Assembly (NCBI GenBank): GCA_017454355.1
Contig: JAFTDD010000040.1
Span: 1-39,554 of the forward strand
DNA: 39,554 bases
Source: Muribaculaceae bacterium
GTDB lineage: Bacteria > Bacteroidota > Bacteroidia > Bacteroidales > Muribaculaceae
Reading direction: 5' to 3'
The notes beneath the pieces are model-generated. The model saw only the letters and a list, made by a program, of their open reading frames with translations, was not told where the DNA came from and searched no databases. Positions 16,516 to 23,915 of the stretch are shown piece by piece. Within the stretch, counting starts at the first letter, position 1, and the number at the start of each line of letters is the position of its first letter. The translations under genes were made by a program, and so were the position numbers.

Positions 16516-17130
16516 ATGGTTGCCGACACACTGGTTGTAATTGGAATGGCCGTCGCCTCGCTAGGCACGGTGCCTGAACTGGGCGGAGCGCACGAACGCG
16601 TGTTCCGTCTGGTGAACGACGGCACCGAGGCGGTGACGCTCGTGCAAGGCTACACCTCATGCGAGTGTACCAAGATTGACATGCCGCTTGGCGCGACACT
16701 CGCGCCGGGCGACACGGCCACGGTGACACTGCGCTTTGACCCGCGCGGGCGCGGCGGCGAGTTCTCGACCACGGGCACGGTGACCTATAGCGGACAGGGC
16801 GGCAAGCGCAAGCGCGTCAAACTCGAACTGCAAGGCAACGTGGCCCTGAGCGAGCAGACGCTGCTGCGCCGCTTTCCGGTGGATGCCGGCAACGGCTTGC
16901 GGTTGTCCTCCGACCGCTTTGACTTGGGCGTGATGCGCACCGGGCAGAAGGCCGAGCGCACCGTGATGGTCCTCCACCGCGACGAGGGCGACCGCACCGA
17001 GGCGATCACCGTGCGCTACACCGCCACCGGACACGGCCTGCAACACGTGCCGCACACAATCACGGTGACCGACGCCACCGGCAATCGGCACCGACTAACC
17101 ATCACCATTGACGTTCTTGTCAAAACCTAA
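16516..17130 (+). CDS. DUF1573 Ig-like protein without signal peptide
   Basis: A 204-residue protein of the DUF1573 type (ASPM-SPD-2-Hydin-like Ig fold). The first domain is about residues 5-110 and contains the usual SLGTV, FRLVNDGTEAVTLV, the Cys pair in TSCECT, and LAPGDTATVTLRFDPRGRGGEFSTTGTV. A second similar Ig fold covers about 115-204 (FDLGVMRTGQKAERTVMV). The family is common in Bacteroidetes and normally exported, but this copy has no signal peptide: the first Ig strand begins almost at residue 5, and a stop codon within a tandem array blocks any longer form. It may be cytoplasmic or a 5'-damaged gene. Its role in a fructan locus is not known to me. It is followed nine bases later by the second GH32 gene. 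Confidence 0.85.
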   Translation: MVADTLVVIGMAVASLGTVPELGGAHERVFRLVNDGTEAVTLVQGYTSCECTKIDMPLGATLAPGDTATVTLRFDPRGRGGEFSTTGTVTYSGQGGKRKRVKLELQGNVALSEQTLLRRFPVDAGNGLRLSSDRFDLGVMRTGQKAERTVMVLHRDEGDRTEAITVRYTATGHGLQHVPHTITVTDATGNRHRLTITIDVLVKT

Positions 17131-17139
17131 AAAGCAATT

Positions 17140-18801
17140 ATGAAAAAAATTTTGACTTTAGTTACCGCAGCGTTGGTGGCACTGGGTGCCGCGGCACTCA
17201 CGCCGCAGATGCTGAGTGACAACCACGCGATGCTGCGCGTGAGCGTCGACGGCCGCTACCTGCTGCTGCCCGTGCAGGAGAAGGAAGAGATTGCCCACCT
17301 GCGGGTGGTCGTCGACAACAATCTGGTCCAGACGCTCAACGTGCGCCTGGCAGTGGACAAGGTGGACTACTTCGTGCCGCTGGACCTCAAGCGCTACGGC
17401 AGCGACAAAGCCCTGGTGGACATCACCTTCCACGGCGACCGCCGCACCACGGGCGCGGTCAAGGACTTTGCCTGCTGGCGGGAAATGAAGGTGAGCGACA
17501 CGTTCGACGCCACCAACCGCGAGCGCTTCCGCCCGGCCTACCACCACACCCCGGAGTACGGCTGGATGAACGACCCCAACGGCATGTTCTACAAGGACGG
17601 CGTGTGGCACCTCTACTACCAACTCAACCCCTACGGCTCAATGTGGGAAAACATGACCTGGGGCCACAGCACCAGCCGGGACCTGATTCATTGGCAGGCC
17701 GAGCCCATCGCCATCGAGCCGGACGCCATCGGCACCATCTTCTCGGGCTCGTGCGTCACGCGCGGCGACGATGTGGTGGCCTTCTACACCACCGCCGGCC
17801 AGAACCAGACGCAGTCGATGGCCATCTCGCGCGACGGCGGCATGACATTCGACAAATATGACAACAACCCCGTTATCACCGCAAACATTCCTGACTTCCG
17901 TGACCCGAAAGTGTTCTGGAACGCCGACATCAACCGCTGGAACCTCATTCTGGCTGCCGGACAAGAGATGCACATCTACTCCAGCGCCGACCTCATCGAC
18001 TGGCGCTTTGAGAGCGCCTTCGGCAAGGAGTACGGCAACCACGGCGGCGTGTGGGAGTGCCCTGACTTGATGAAGATTGACGGCAAGTGGGTGCTGCTGT
18101 GCAACATCAACCCGGGCGGCCCGTTCGGCGGCTCGGCCACGCAGTACTTTGTGGGCGACTTCGACGGCCACAAGTTCACGTGCGAGTCGATGCCCAAGGT
18201 GACCAAGTGGATGGACTACGGCAAGGACCACTATGCCACGGTGTCGTTCTACAACGCTCCAGCCGGCCGCCACGTGGTGCTCGCGTGGATGAGCAATTGG
18301 CAGTATGCCAACCAGGTGCCCACCAAGCAGTTCCGCAGCGCCAACTCGCTGCCGCGCGACCTGGGCCTGTTCTCCCACGGCGAGGAGACCTACCTCAGCG
18401 TCAAGCCGTCGCCCGAGGTGGACGCCATCCGCGGCGCCAAGGTCAAGAAGCCGACCGAGGCTTGCGAGATTGTTGTCGACATCAAGAGCGCCATGGAACT
18501 CACGCTGGCCAACGCGGCAGGTGAGAAAGTCATACTGAGTTACGACCCGCAGGCCCAAACGCTTTCGCTGGATCGCACTCTCAGCGGACAGACGGCCTTC
18601 AGCGAGGCATTCCCGTGTGTGACCGTCGCGCCCACCCACGGCTCTGTCAAGCAACTGCGCGTCTTTATCGACCGCTGCAGCATCGAGGTCTTTGACGCCG
18701 CCGGCCACGTGACAATGACCAACCTTGTGTTCCCCTCCGCCCCATACGACAACCTCTCCGTCAAGGGCGGCAAAGCCACCATCTATAAACTTAGCATATA
18801 G
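17140..18801 (+). CDS. GH32 exo-fructanase (beta-fructosidase)
   Basis: A 553-residue exported GH32 enzyme expected to release fructose from the non-reducing end of fructans or sucrose. Signal peptide 1-19 (GAAA/LTP). Residues about 20-125 form an N-terminal beta-sandwich extension seen in Bacteroides fructanases. The propeller has all three canonical blocks: WMNDPNG with nucleophile Asp145, FRDP with Asp255, and WECPDL with acid/base Glu306. The C-terminal sandwich ends with the usual CSIEVFD motif. There is no lipobox, so it is probably periplasmic, supplying the fructose that the HTCS senses. Its start lies nine bases after the DUF1573 stop. The last codons and the stop fall inside a TAGCATG array. 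Confidence 0.95.
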   Translation: MKKILTLVTAALVALGAAALTPQMLSDNHAMLRVSVDGRYLLLPVQEKEEIAHLRVVVDNNLVQTLNVRLAVDKVDYFVPLDLKRYGSDKALVDITFHGDRRTTGAVKDFACWREMKVSDTFDATNRERFRPAYHHTPEYGWMNDPNGMFYKDGVWHLYYQLNPYGSMWENMTWGHSTSRDLIHWQAEPIAIEPDAIGTIFSGSCVTRGDDVVAFYTTAGQNQTQSMAISRDGGMTFDKYDNNPVITANIPDFRDPKVFWNADINRWNLILAAGQEMHIYSSADLIDWRFESAFGKEYGNHGGVWECPDLMKIDGKWVLLCNINPGGPFGGSATQYFVGDFDGHKFTCESMPKVTKWMDYGKDHYATVSFYNAPAGRHVVLAWMSNWQYANQVPTKQFRSANSLPRDLGLFSHGEETYLSVKPSPEVDAIRGAKVKKPTEACEIVVDIKSAMELTLANAAGEKVILSYDPQAQTLSLDRTLSGQTAFSEAFPCVTVAPTHGSVKQLRVFIDRCSIEVFDAAGHVTMTNLVFPSAPYDNLSVKGGKATIYKLSI

Positions 18802-18847
18802 CATGTAGCATGTAGCGTGTTGCATGTAGCGTGTAGCATGTAGCATA
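18792..18847 (+). repeat. TAGCATG tandem array at the GH32 stop codon
   Basis: Eight 7-base units with minor variants (TAGCATA, TAGCGTG, TTGCATG). As in the sensor gene, the first unit is coding (it supplies Ser-Ile) and the TAG stop at 18799-18801 opens the second unit. The array fills most of the spacer to the transporter gene. Confidence 0.9.
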
Positions 18848-18867
18848 CTAAAAAAGAACGATTAAAT

Positions 18868-20034
18868 ATGAACAACAAAACCAATTCAATCGCAATCGTG
18901 TCGGTGATGCTGTGCTTCTTCTGCATGGGCTTCGTCGACCTCGTGGGCATCGCCTCCAACTATGTGCAAAAAGACCTTGGACTGAGCCACACCGTGGCCA
19001 ACTTCCTGCCGTCGCTCGTCTTCTTCTGGTTCCTCATCTTCAGCGTGCCCACGGGAATGTTGATGAATAAGATCGGCCGCAAGAACACGGTGCTCATCTC
19101 GCTGGTGGTGACGGTGTTGTCGCTGATGATTCCGCTGTTTGGCAACAGTTTCCCGGTGATGCTGTGCTCGTTCTCGCTGCTCGGCATCGGCAACGCGCTG
19201 ATGCAGACGTCGCTCAACCCGCTGGTGTCGACGGTGATGGGTGGTGACAAGAACCTTGCCTCGACGCTCACCTTTGGCCAGTTTATCAAGGCTATCGCCT
19301 CGTTCCTCGCGCCTTATTTGGCCATGTGGGGCGCCACGGCCGCCATTCCCAGTTTTGGCCTCGACTGGCGCGTACTGTTTGCCATCTACTTTGTGGTGGG
19401 CCTGTGCTCGACGCTGCTGCTCGGCGTGACCCACATCGATGAGGAACCCATCACGGGTCGTCCCTCAACGTTTGTGGAGTGCTTCAAACTGTTAGGCACG
19501 CCGGTGGTGCTGCTGTCCTTCCTGGGCATCATGTGCCACGTGGGCATCGACGTGGGCACCAACACCACCGCTCCCAAGATTCTCATGGAGCGATTGGGCT
19601 GGACGCTCGACCAGGCGGCTTTTGCCACCTCGCTCTACTTCATCTTCCGCACCATCGGCTGCTTGACCGGCTCGTTCTTCCTGCGCGTACTCAAGACCCG
19701 CACCTTCTTCATCATCAGCGTCATCATGATGGCGCTCTCGATGTGCGGCCTGTTTATCGGCGACGAGCAGTGGGAACTCTACGCCGCCATCGCCCTGGTG
19801 GGCTACGGCAACTCCAACATCTTCTCGATCTGCTTCGCCCAGGCACTCAACTCGATGCCCACCAAGCAGAACGAAGTGTCCGGCCTGATGATTATGGGCC
19901 TCTTTGGCGGCACCATCTTCCCGCTGCTCATGGGCTTCGCCAGCGATGCCGTCGGCCAAGTCGGCGCCGTGGCCGTCATGGCAGTCGGCGTGATCTACCT
20001 CTTCACTTACATCAAGCAACTAACCACCAACTAA
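18868..20034 (+). CDS. MFS sugar transporter, FHS (FucP/GlcP) family
   Basis: A 388-residue inner-membrane permease with 12 predicted helices, of the fucose/glucose-galactose:proton symporter type. Visible features are the N-terminal FFCMGFVDLVG helix, the loop-2 GMLMNKIGRKNTV signature, and NALMQTSLNPLVSTV in helix 4, the region that carries the NPL signature in this family. Position between GH32 and fructokinase genes points to fructose import, as for the equivalent gene (BT1758) of the B. thetaiotaomicron locus. Length is slightly short for the family (usually about 400-440). A hairpin repeat element occupies the gap to the next gene. Confidence 0.92.
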   Translation: MNNKTNSIAIVSVMLCFFCMGFVDLVGIASNYVQKDLGLSHTVANFLPSLVFFWFLIFSVPTGMLMNKIGRKNTVLISLVVTVLSLMIPLFGNSFPVMLCSFSLLGIGNALMQTSLNPLVSTVMGGDKNLASTLTFGQFIKAIASFLAPYLAMWGATAAIPSFGLDWRVLFAIYFVVGLCSTLLLGVTHIDEEPITGRPSTFVECFKLLGTPVVLLSFLGIMCHVGIDVGTNTTAPKILMERLGWTLDQAAFATSLYFIFRTIGCLTGSFFLRVLKTRTFFIISVIMMALSMCGLFIGDEQWELYAAIALVGYGNSNIFSICFAQALNSMPTKQNEVSGLMIMGLFGGTIFPLLMGFASDAVGQVGAVAVMAVGVIYLFTYIKQLTTN

Positions 20035-20036
20035 CT

Positions 20037-20174
20037 GTTGAGAGGTTTAGGGTTGAGAGGTTGAGCCTCGAAGTGGGCAGAATAAATTCTGCCCCTACAG
20101 GCGCTCGGGGATAATACATTTCTTCCCATTTGCGATAGCAAATGGCTCAACCTCTCAACCCTCAACCTCTCAAC
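20037..20174. repeat. Dispersed hairpin repeat, copy 2, inside the operon
   Basis: The arms 20037-20067 and 20144-20174 are 31 bases long and pair with a single mismatch. Inside are the hairpins GGGCAGAAT/ATTCTGCCC and TTTGC/GCAAA. The sequence order matches copy 1 at 189-334. It fills the gap between the transporter and fructokinase genes. Confidence 0.85.
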
Positions 20175-20190
20175 CTTTCACTCAAAGAAT

Positions 20191-21069
20191 ATGGAAACCA
20201 AACGATTTGTAGTGGGCCTGGGCGAGGCCCTGTGGGACGTACTGCCCGACGGCAAGAAGTTGGGCGGCGCACCTGCCAATTTCGCCTATCATGCCGCTCA
20301 GTTCGGCCTCGACACGCTCGCCGTGAGCGCCCTCGGAGAGGACGCACTGGCCGAGGAAACTGTTGCCGCCCTCAAGGAGCACAACCTCAACTATTTGATG
20401 CCTCGCGTGCCGTACGAGACCGGCACAGTGCAAGTGAGCCTCGACGCCGACGGCATCCCCAGTTATGACATCCGCCAGAACGTGGCGTGGGACAACATCC
20501 CCCTCACTCCCGAGATTGAACAGGTGGCACGCAACTGCCGCGCCGTGTGCTTCGGCTCGCTCGCCCAACGCAACGAGGTCTCGCGCGCTACCATCCAGCG
20601 CTTCCTCGACCTCACGCCGCGCGACTGCATGAAGATTTTCGACATCAACCTGCGTCAGCAGTTCTATAGCCGCGAAGTCATCGTCGAGTCACTCAAGCGC
20701 TGCAACGTCCTCAAGATTAACGACGAGGAGTTAGTGATTATCGGCCGCATGTTCGGCTATCCCGGTCTCGACATTCAAGACAAGTGCTGGCTCATCTTGG
20801 GCAAGTATAACTTGGATATGCTCGTGCTCACGTGTGGCGTGAACGGCAGTTACGTCTTCCGTCCGGGCGAGATGTCATTCCAGGCCACGCCCAAGGTGAC
20901 GGTAGCCGATACTGTTGGTGCCGGCGATTCGTTCACCGGCTCGTTCTGCGCCCGCATCCTGCAGGGCGCTCCTATGGCCGAGGCCCATCGCACAGCCGTG
21001 CAGGTGAGCGCCTACGTCTGCACCCAGAACGGCGCAATGCCCACCCTCCCCGACAACCTCAAAGCCTAA
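20191..21069 (+). CDS. Fructokinase, PfkB family
   Basis: A 292-residue cytoplasmic sugar kinase of the ribokinase/PfkB family that would phosphorylate fructose to fructose-6-phosphate with ATP. Seen are the N-terminal GLGEALWDVLPDGKKLGGAPANFAYH, where the Gly-Gly-Ala-Pro-Ala-Asn motif contacts sugar, and the C-terminal PfkB signature DTVGAGDSFTGSFC with catalytic base Asp246. Length is typical. As the last gene of the fructan unit it completes the path from polymer to central metabolism, matching the fructokinase of the B. thetaiotaomicron locus. A strong double hairpin with a T-run follows. Confidence 0.95.
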   Translation: METKRFVVGLGEALWDVLPDGKKLGGAPANFAYHAAQFGLDTLAVSALGEDALAEETVAALKEHNLNYLMPRVPYETGTVQVSLDADGIPSYDIRQNVAWDNIPLTPEIEQVARNCRAVCFGSLAQRNEVSRATIQRFLDLTPRDCMKIFDINLRQQFYSREVIVESLKRCNVLKINDEELVIIGRMFGYPGLDIQDKCWLILGKYNLDMLVLTCGVNGSYVFRPGEMSFQATPKVTVADTVGAGDSFTGSFCARILQGAPMAEAHRTAVQVSAYVCTQNGAMPTLPDNLKA

Positions 21070-21153
21070 GTTAAAGCGTGGCGAGCACCGCCCCGCCACA
21101 GCCCCCGTTGTCCATAGCGCGCCCCCGGCGCTGCCCACGCCAAAAGACAAGAG

Positions 21154-21226
21154 GACAGGAGCGAAAAGAGAACACGAGAACAGTGCCCCTCGTGTTCTCT
21201 TTTCCTTTTGGTCTCCTGTCTTTTTT
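21154..21226 (+). terminator. Rho-independent terminator of the fructan operon
   Basis: The outer stem GACAGGAG (21154-21161) pairs with CTCCTGTC (21213-21220). The inner stem AAAAGAGAACACGAG (21164-21178) pairs perfectly over 15 bases with 21189-21203. TTTTTTG follows directly. It sits 85 bases after the fructokinase stop. Confidence 0.85.
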
Positions 21227-21230
21227 GAAG

Positions 21231-21284
21231 ACAATAAGGACAATAAAGACAAGAATATCTCATCATTGTCCTTATTGTTTTTTA
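21231..21284 (+). terminator. Second hairpin with T-rich tail
   Basis: ACAATAAGGACAAT (21231-21244) pairs perfectly with 21265-21278 and is followed by TTTTTTATT. It looks like a backup terminator. Related ACAATAAGGACAAT-type words reappear in reverse orientation before the permease gene near 23840-23865. Confidence 0.6.
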
Positions 21285-21369
21285 TTCTTGCTGTCCGGTA
21301 AAATTCATCTGGATTGTCAAAGACTGTAGGGCCTCGCCTTGGCGTGGCCGCAAGCGGCGACAAATGTGA

Positions 21370-21495
21370 GCCCCGTCAGGGGCGACAGTTCCTAGGCGGG
21401 GGCGCCAGCCCCCGTGACTATGGTGTGAGTTTTTTCTCAAACAAAGCCCTGTAAGGGCGACAGAAACGTGCGGAGACTGTCGCCCCTACGGGGCT
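21370..21495. repeat. Three copies of a GCCCC(N)GGGGCGACAG palindromic repeat
   Basis: Copies are at 21370-21388 and 21445-21463 on the plus strand, and at 21477-21495 on the minus strand. Each is a short palindrome followed by GACAG. They look like dispersed intergenic repeats, not coding sequence. Confidence 0.7.
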
Positions 21496-21502
21496 GCGGT
21501 TA

Positions 21503-21571
21503 CTTGTAGGGACACAATTCATTGTGTCCACCCCTGCGGCACGTGGACACAATGAATTGTGTCCCTACAAG
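21503..21571. repeat. Perfect 29-base inverted repeat
   Basis: Bases 21503-21531 and 21543-21571 are exact reverse complements around an 11-base loop. Each arm is itself partly palindromic (GGACACAATTCATTGTGTCC). The core GGGACACAAT...GTGTCC resembles the GGGCAGAAT...ATTCTGCCC hairpins at 189-334 and 20037-20174 in style, with CTACA flanks in both. Confidence 0.85.
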
Positions 21572-21733
21572 TCGCCGCCTATTATTAACATGACTATCAA
21601 TTACTTTTACATCAGAAACTTGAGTTTTATAAAGTTGACCGTTAATAGTTGATCGCCCGCCGTTGGCAATGCCTCGCGCCGACATGCGGACGGTGGGCGG
21701 TCTACTATTGATGGACTAACAATTAAAAGAAAA

Positions 21734-21765
21734 TTTGGTTTGTAAAACAGAATTTTATAAATTTG
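21734..21765 (+). promoter_or_regulatory. Promoter TTTG-N20-TAAATTTG
   Basis: A full match to the Bacteroidota consensus: TTTG at 21734-21737 and TAAATTTG at 21758-21765. The expected transcript start is near 21772, about 26 bases before the ATG at 21798. It excludes an upstream in-frame ATG at 21735, which falls within the -33 region. Confidence 0.85.
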
Positions 21766-21797
21766 CAGCAATTTATAAACTGCGACTTCACAAATTC

Positions 21798-22859
21798 ATG
21801 AGGTGGATTTTGAAATTCATGACAACCCTGCTTGGGTTGCTATCCATGACGGCGTGTGAGAACGGTATCCTCACCGACGCGCCACAAAACAAGCCGGTTG
21901 AGGAGCGCCGCGTGGTGCTGCTCGATGTGCTCGGCAACGTGTATGACCAGACGGGCAAACTGGTAAGCAAACTGCCCAACTGTGAATTCGCCTCGCAAAT
22001 TATCGCCGACGGGGAGGACTGGTTTGTTTCCGGAAGCGAAAGCAACGGGCGCATCGGCTATTGGAAAAACGGCAAGTGGAACACCCTGCACGTCGACGAC
22101 CTTGATGACGTGGATCACACCATCTACGGCATGGGCAAATGGGATAGTTACATGTACCTGTTTGACTATCCCAAGGTGTTGAAAAACAGCGGCATCTTCC
22201 GCCTCGAGGATAGCGACAACTTCATTCCGGCCAACATGGCCATCTCTGTGTCAATCGGCAACGTCTATGTGGTGGGGCAAATGCTGGAGGGCAGCACCGA
22301 GGACGGCACCTCACAACACGTGCCGGTTCTATACACCGAGCACAAGGGAGTCTTCACCTGCGAGAGGTTGCCAATGCCTGAAGGAACCACCGTCGGCGAG
22401 TGTACGGGCGTACACGCCTACGATGGCTCACACACGGTGATTTGCGGCTCGGCCGACTATCAGGCTACCGTCTGGGTCGACAAGGTGCCGCAACTGTTGC
22501 CGCTCACCCTCGCTCCGGACCTCAAGTTCGATGATATCATCAGGCGCTCGATAGCCAACGGCACAACCGTTTGTGGCGGCAAGGTCTACGTGGGCGGCTA
22601 TGAACTCGACAACGACCTGAAAATGGTAGCCACCGTGTGGTGTGACGGGGTACCGCTGCGACCGGTCAGTGGCGACCCCCGCTTCCCCAGTTCGATAGTG
22701 CAAGAGGTTGAGGCCTACGGTGACGACATCTACTACCTCACGGTCGAGTTTGGCGTCGACGAGGAGGACAACGACATCTCCACCACAATCCTCTGGATGA
22801 ACGGCAACATCATCGCGCGCTTCGCCGACATCGTCGCCGTCAACTTCGCCGTACTGTAA
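21798..22859 (+). CDS. Lipoprotein with beta-propeller-like repeats, unknown function
   Basis: A 353-residue lipoprotein. The signal peptide MRWILKFMTTLLGLLSMTAC ends at Cys20. The rest has repeated four-strand-like blocks (VVLLDVLGNVYDQTGKLV, DWFVSGSESNGRIGYWKNGKW, ISVSIGNVYVVGQM, GGKVYVGGYELDNDLKMVATVW) that resemble propeller blades. No catalytic motif is seen and I do not recognise the family. It is transcribed from its own consensus promoter and converges with miaA, whose stop lies 20 bases away. A second possible start is the internal ATG at 21819, but that would shorten the signal peptide too far. Confidence 0.85.
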   Translation: MRWILKFMTTLLGLLSMTACENGILTDAPQNKPVEERRVVLLDVLGNVYDQTGKLVSKLPNCEFASQIIADGEDWFVSGSESNGRIGYWKNGKWNTLHVDDLDDVDHTIYGMGKWDSYMYLFDYPKVLKNSGIFRLEDSDNFIPANMAISVSIGNVYVVGQMLEGSTEDGTSQHVPVLYTEHKGVFTCERLPMPEGTTVGECTGVHAYDGSHTVICGSADYQATVWVDKVPQLLPLTLAPDLKFDDIIRRSIANGTTVCGGKVYVGGYELDNDLKMVATVWCDGVPLRPVSGDPRFPSSIVQEVEAYGDDIYYLTVEFGVDEEDNDISTTILWMNGNIIARFADIVAVNFAVL

Positions 22860-22879
22860 ACCGGCCAATCCACATTTGC

Positions 22880-23797
22880 CTAAATACATAGCGCGCTGTG
22901 TGCGTCGAGCCAACGAACCGACGGGTCGCGGCGAAGCCACGTCAATTGTTTCTTGGCATAGACGCGTGTGTTCTTCTTGACGCGTTCCACTGCCTCGGGC
23001 AGCGTCATCGTCCCATCAAAAGCCGCAAAGATTTCGCGTACACCCACCGTGTCGAGCGTCGAGAGCCCCCGCAGCGGCAACAGTCGCCTCACCTCGTCGA
23101 CCATCCCGGCCTCCACCATCGCGTCCACGCGCCGGTTGATGCGCTCAAAAAGTTCAGGCCTGGGCAGGTTGAGCGCAAACTTCACAATATCGAAATCGCG
23201 AGGTGCCTCACAACCCGTGAGCAGCGAACTATACGGTGAGCCCGTCTGGCGACACACCTCAACGGCGCGCAACACGCGCCGTGGGTTGCGGCGGTCCACC
23301 ACGGCATAGTGCCGCGGGTCAAGCCGTCGCAACTCGTCGAGCATCGCCTCGAGGCCGAGCCGCTCATAGTCGTCGAGCACCGCCTGCCGCACCTCGGGAC
23401 GAATGTCAGGCACGGCGTCGATGCCGCGCGTGACGGCGTCGATATACATCATCGAGCCACCGCACAGGATTGCCTGACCATGGCCGGCGGCAAACACCCG
23501 TGGCAGCATGTCGAGTACTTCGTCGGCGTAGGCCGCCGCCGAGCACGGCTCCGTGACGCTGCGGCACGCCACCATGTGATGAGGCACGGCGGCAAGTTCA
23601 GCGGCGGTCGGCATCGCCGTGGTGACGGGCATCTCGCGGTAGAGTTGACGAGAGTCGGCACCGATGATGTGACAGCCCAACTGCCGGGCCAGCGCGATGG
23701 CCGCCGCCGTCTTGCCCACACCCGTCGGACCGGTGATTACAATCAATCGAGGCCGTGAATCCTTCAACTGTGAGAATAGTTTTGATTTTGTTGCCAT
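22880..23797 (-). CDS. miaA: tRNA dimethylallyltransferase
   Basis: A 305-residue MiaA, which transfers a dimethylallyl group from DMAPP to N6 of A37 in tRNAs reading UNN codons. Seen are the P-loop GPTGVGKTAAA, the substrate loop GADSRQLYREM, the GGSMMYIDAVTRGI segment, DPRHYAVVDRRNPRRVLRAVEV, and the C-terminal VKKNTRVYAKKQLTWLRRD. Length is typical. The start is set at the ATG at 23797, which lies eight bases after a minus-strand TACCTTTG promoter element, so an upstream in-frame ATG at 24046 is not used. It is divergent from the AI-2E-type permease gene, and the two promoters lie about 50 bases apart. Confidence 0.96.
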   Translation of the reverse strand: MATKSKLFSQLKDSRPRLIVITGPTGVGKTAAAIALARQLGCHIIGADSRQLYREMPVTTAMPTAAELAAVPHHMVACRSVTEPCSAAAYADEVLDMLPRVFAAGHGQAILCGGSMMYIDAVTRGIDAVPDIRPEVRQAVLDDYERLGLEAMLDELRRLDPRHYAVVDRRNPRRVLRAVEVCRQTGSPYSSLLTGCEAPRDFDIVKFALNLPRPELFERINRRVDAMVEAGMVDEVRRLLPLRGLSTLDTVGVREIFAAFDGTMTLPEAVERVKKNTRVYAKKQLTWLRRDPSVRWLDAHSALCI

Positions 23798-23804
23798 AAT
23801 CACA

Positions 23805-23834
23805 CAAAGGTACAAAAAAAGAATTAAAAAACAA
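23805..23834 (-). promoter_or_regulatory. miaA promoter TTG-N19-TACCTTTG
   Basis: On the minus strand, TACCTTTG (23812-23805) is preceded by TTG (23834-23832) at 19 bases. It is placed so close to the start codon that the miaA leader must be nearly absent. Confidence 0.75.
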
Positions 23835-23886
23835 TTCTCGTATTGTCTTAATTGTCCTTGTTGTCTTCTGATTATTATTTTTTTTG

Positions 23887-23894
23887 TACTTTTG
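23887..23894 (+). promoter_or_regulatory. -7 element TACTTTTG for the permease gene
   Basis: TACTTTTG matches TAnnTTTG and lies 21 bases before the ATG at 23916. TTGTTG lies about 23 bases upstream, slightly off the usual spacing. Confidence 0.65.
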
Positions 23895-23915
23895 CAATGA
23901 AAAAGACAAACGACA

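Larger units (their letters stand above)
21070..21733. other. Gene-free block of stacked hairpins and repeats
   Basis: No convincing gene is seen over about 660 bases. It contains a GC-rich repeat fragment (21081-21099), the operon terminator (21154-21226), a second hairpin (21231-21284), three GCCCC/GGGGCGACAG palindromes (21370-21495) and a perfect 29-base inverted repeat (21503-21571). The remaining bases up to the promoter at 21734 look unstructured. Confidence 0.7.

Noticed and set aside
21735-21797. Longer start for the propeller-like lipoprotein
   Set aside because: The ATG at 21735 overlaps the -33 promoter element and would bury the lipoprotein signal peptide.
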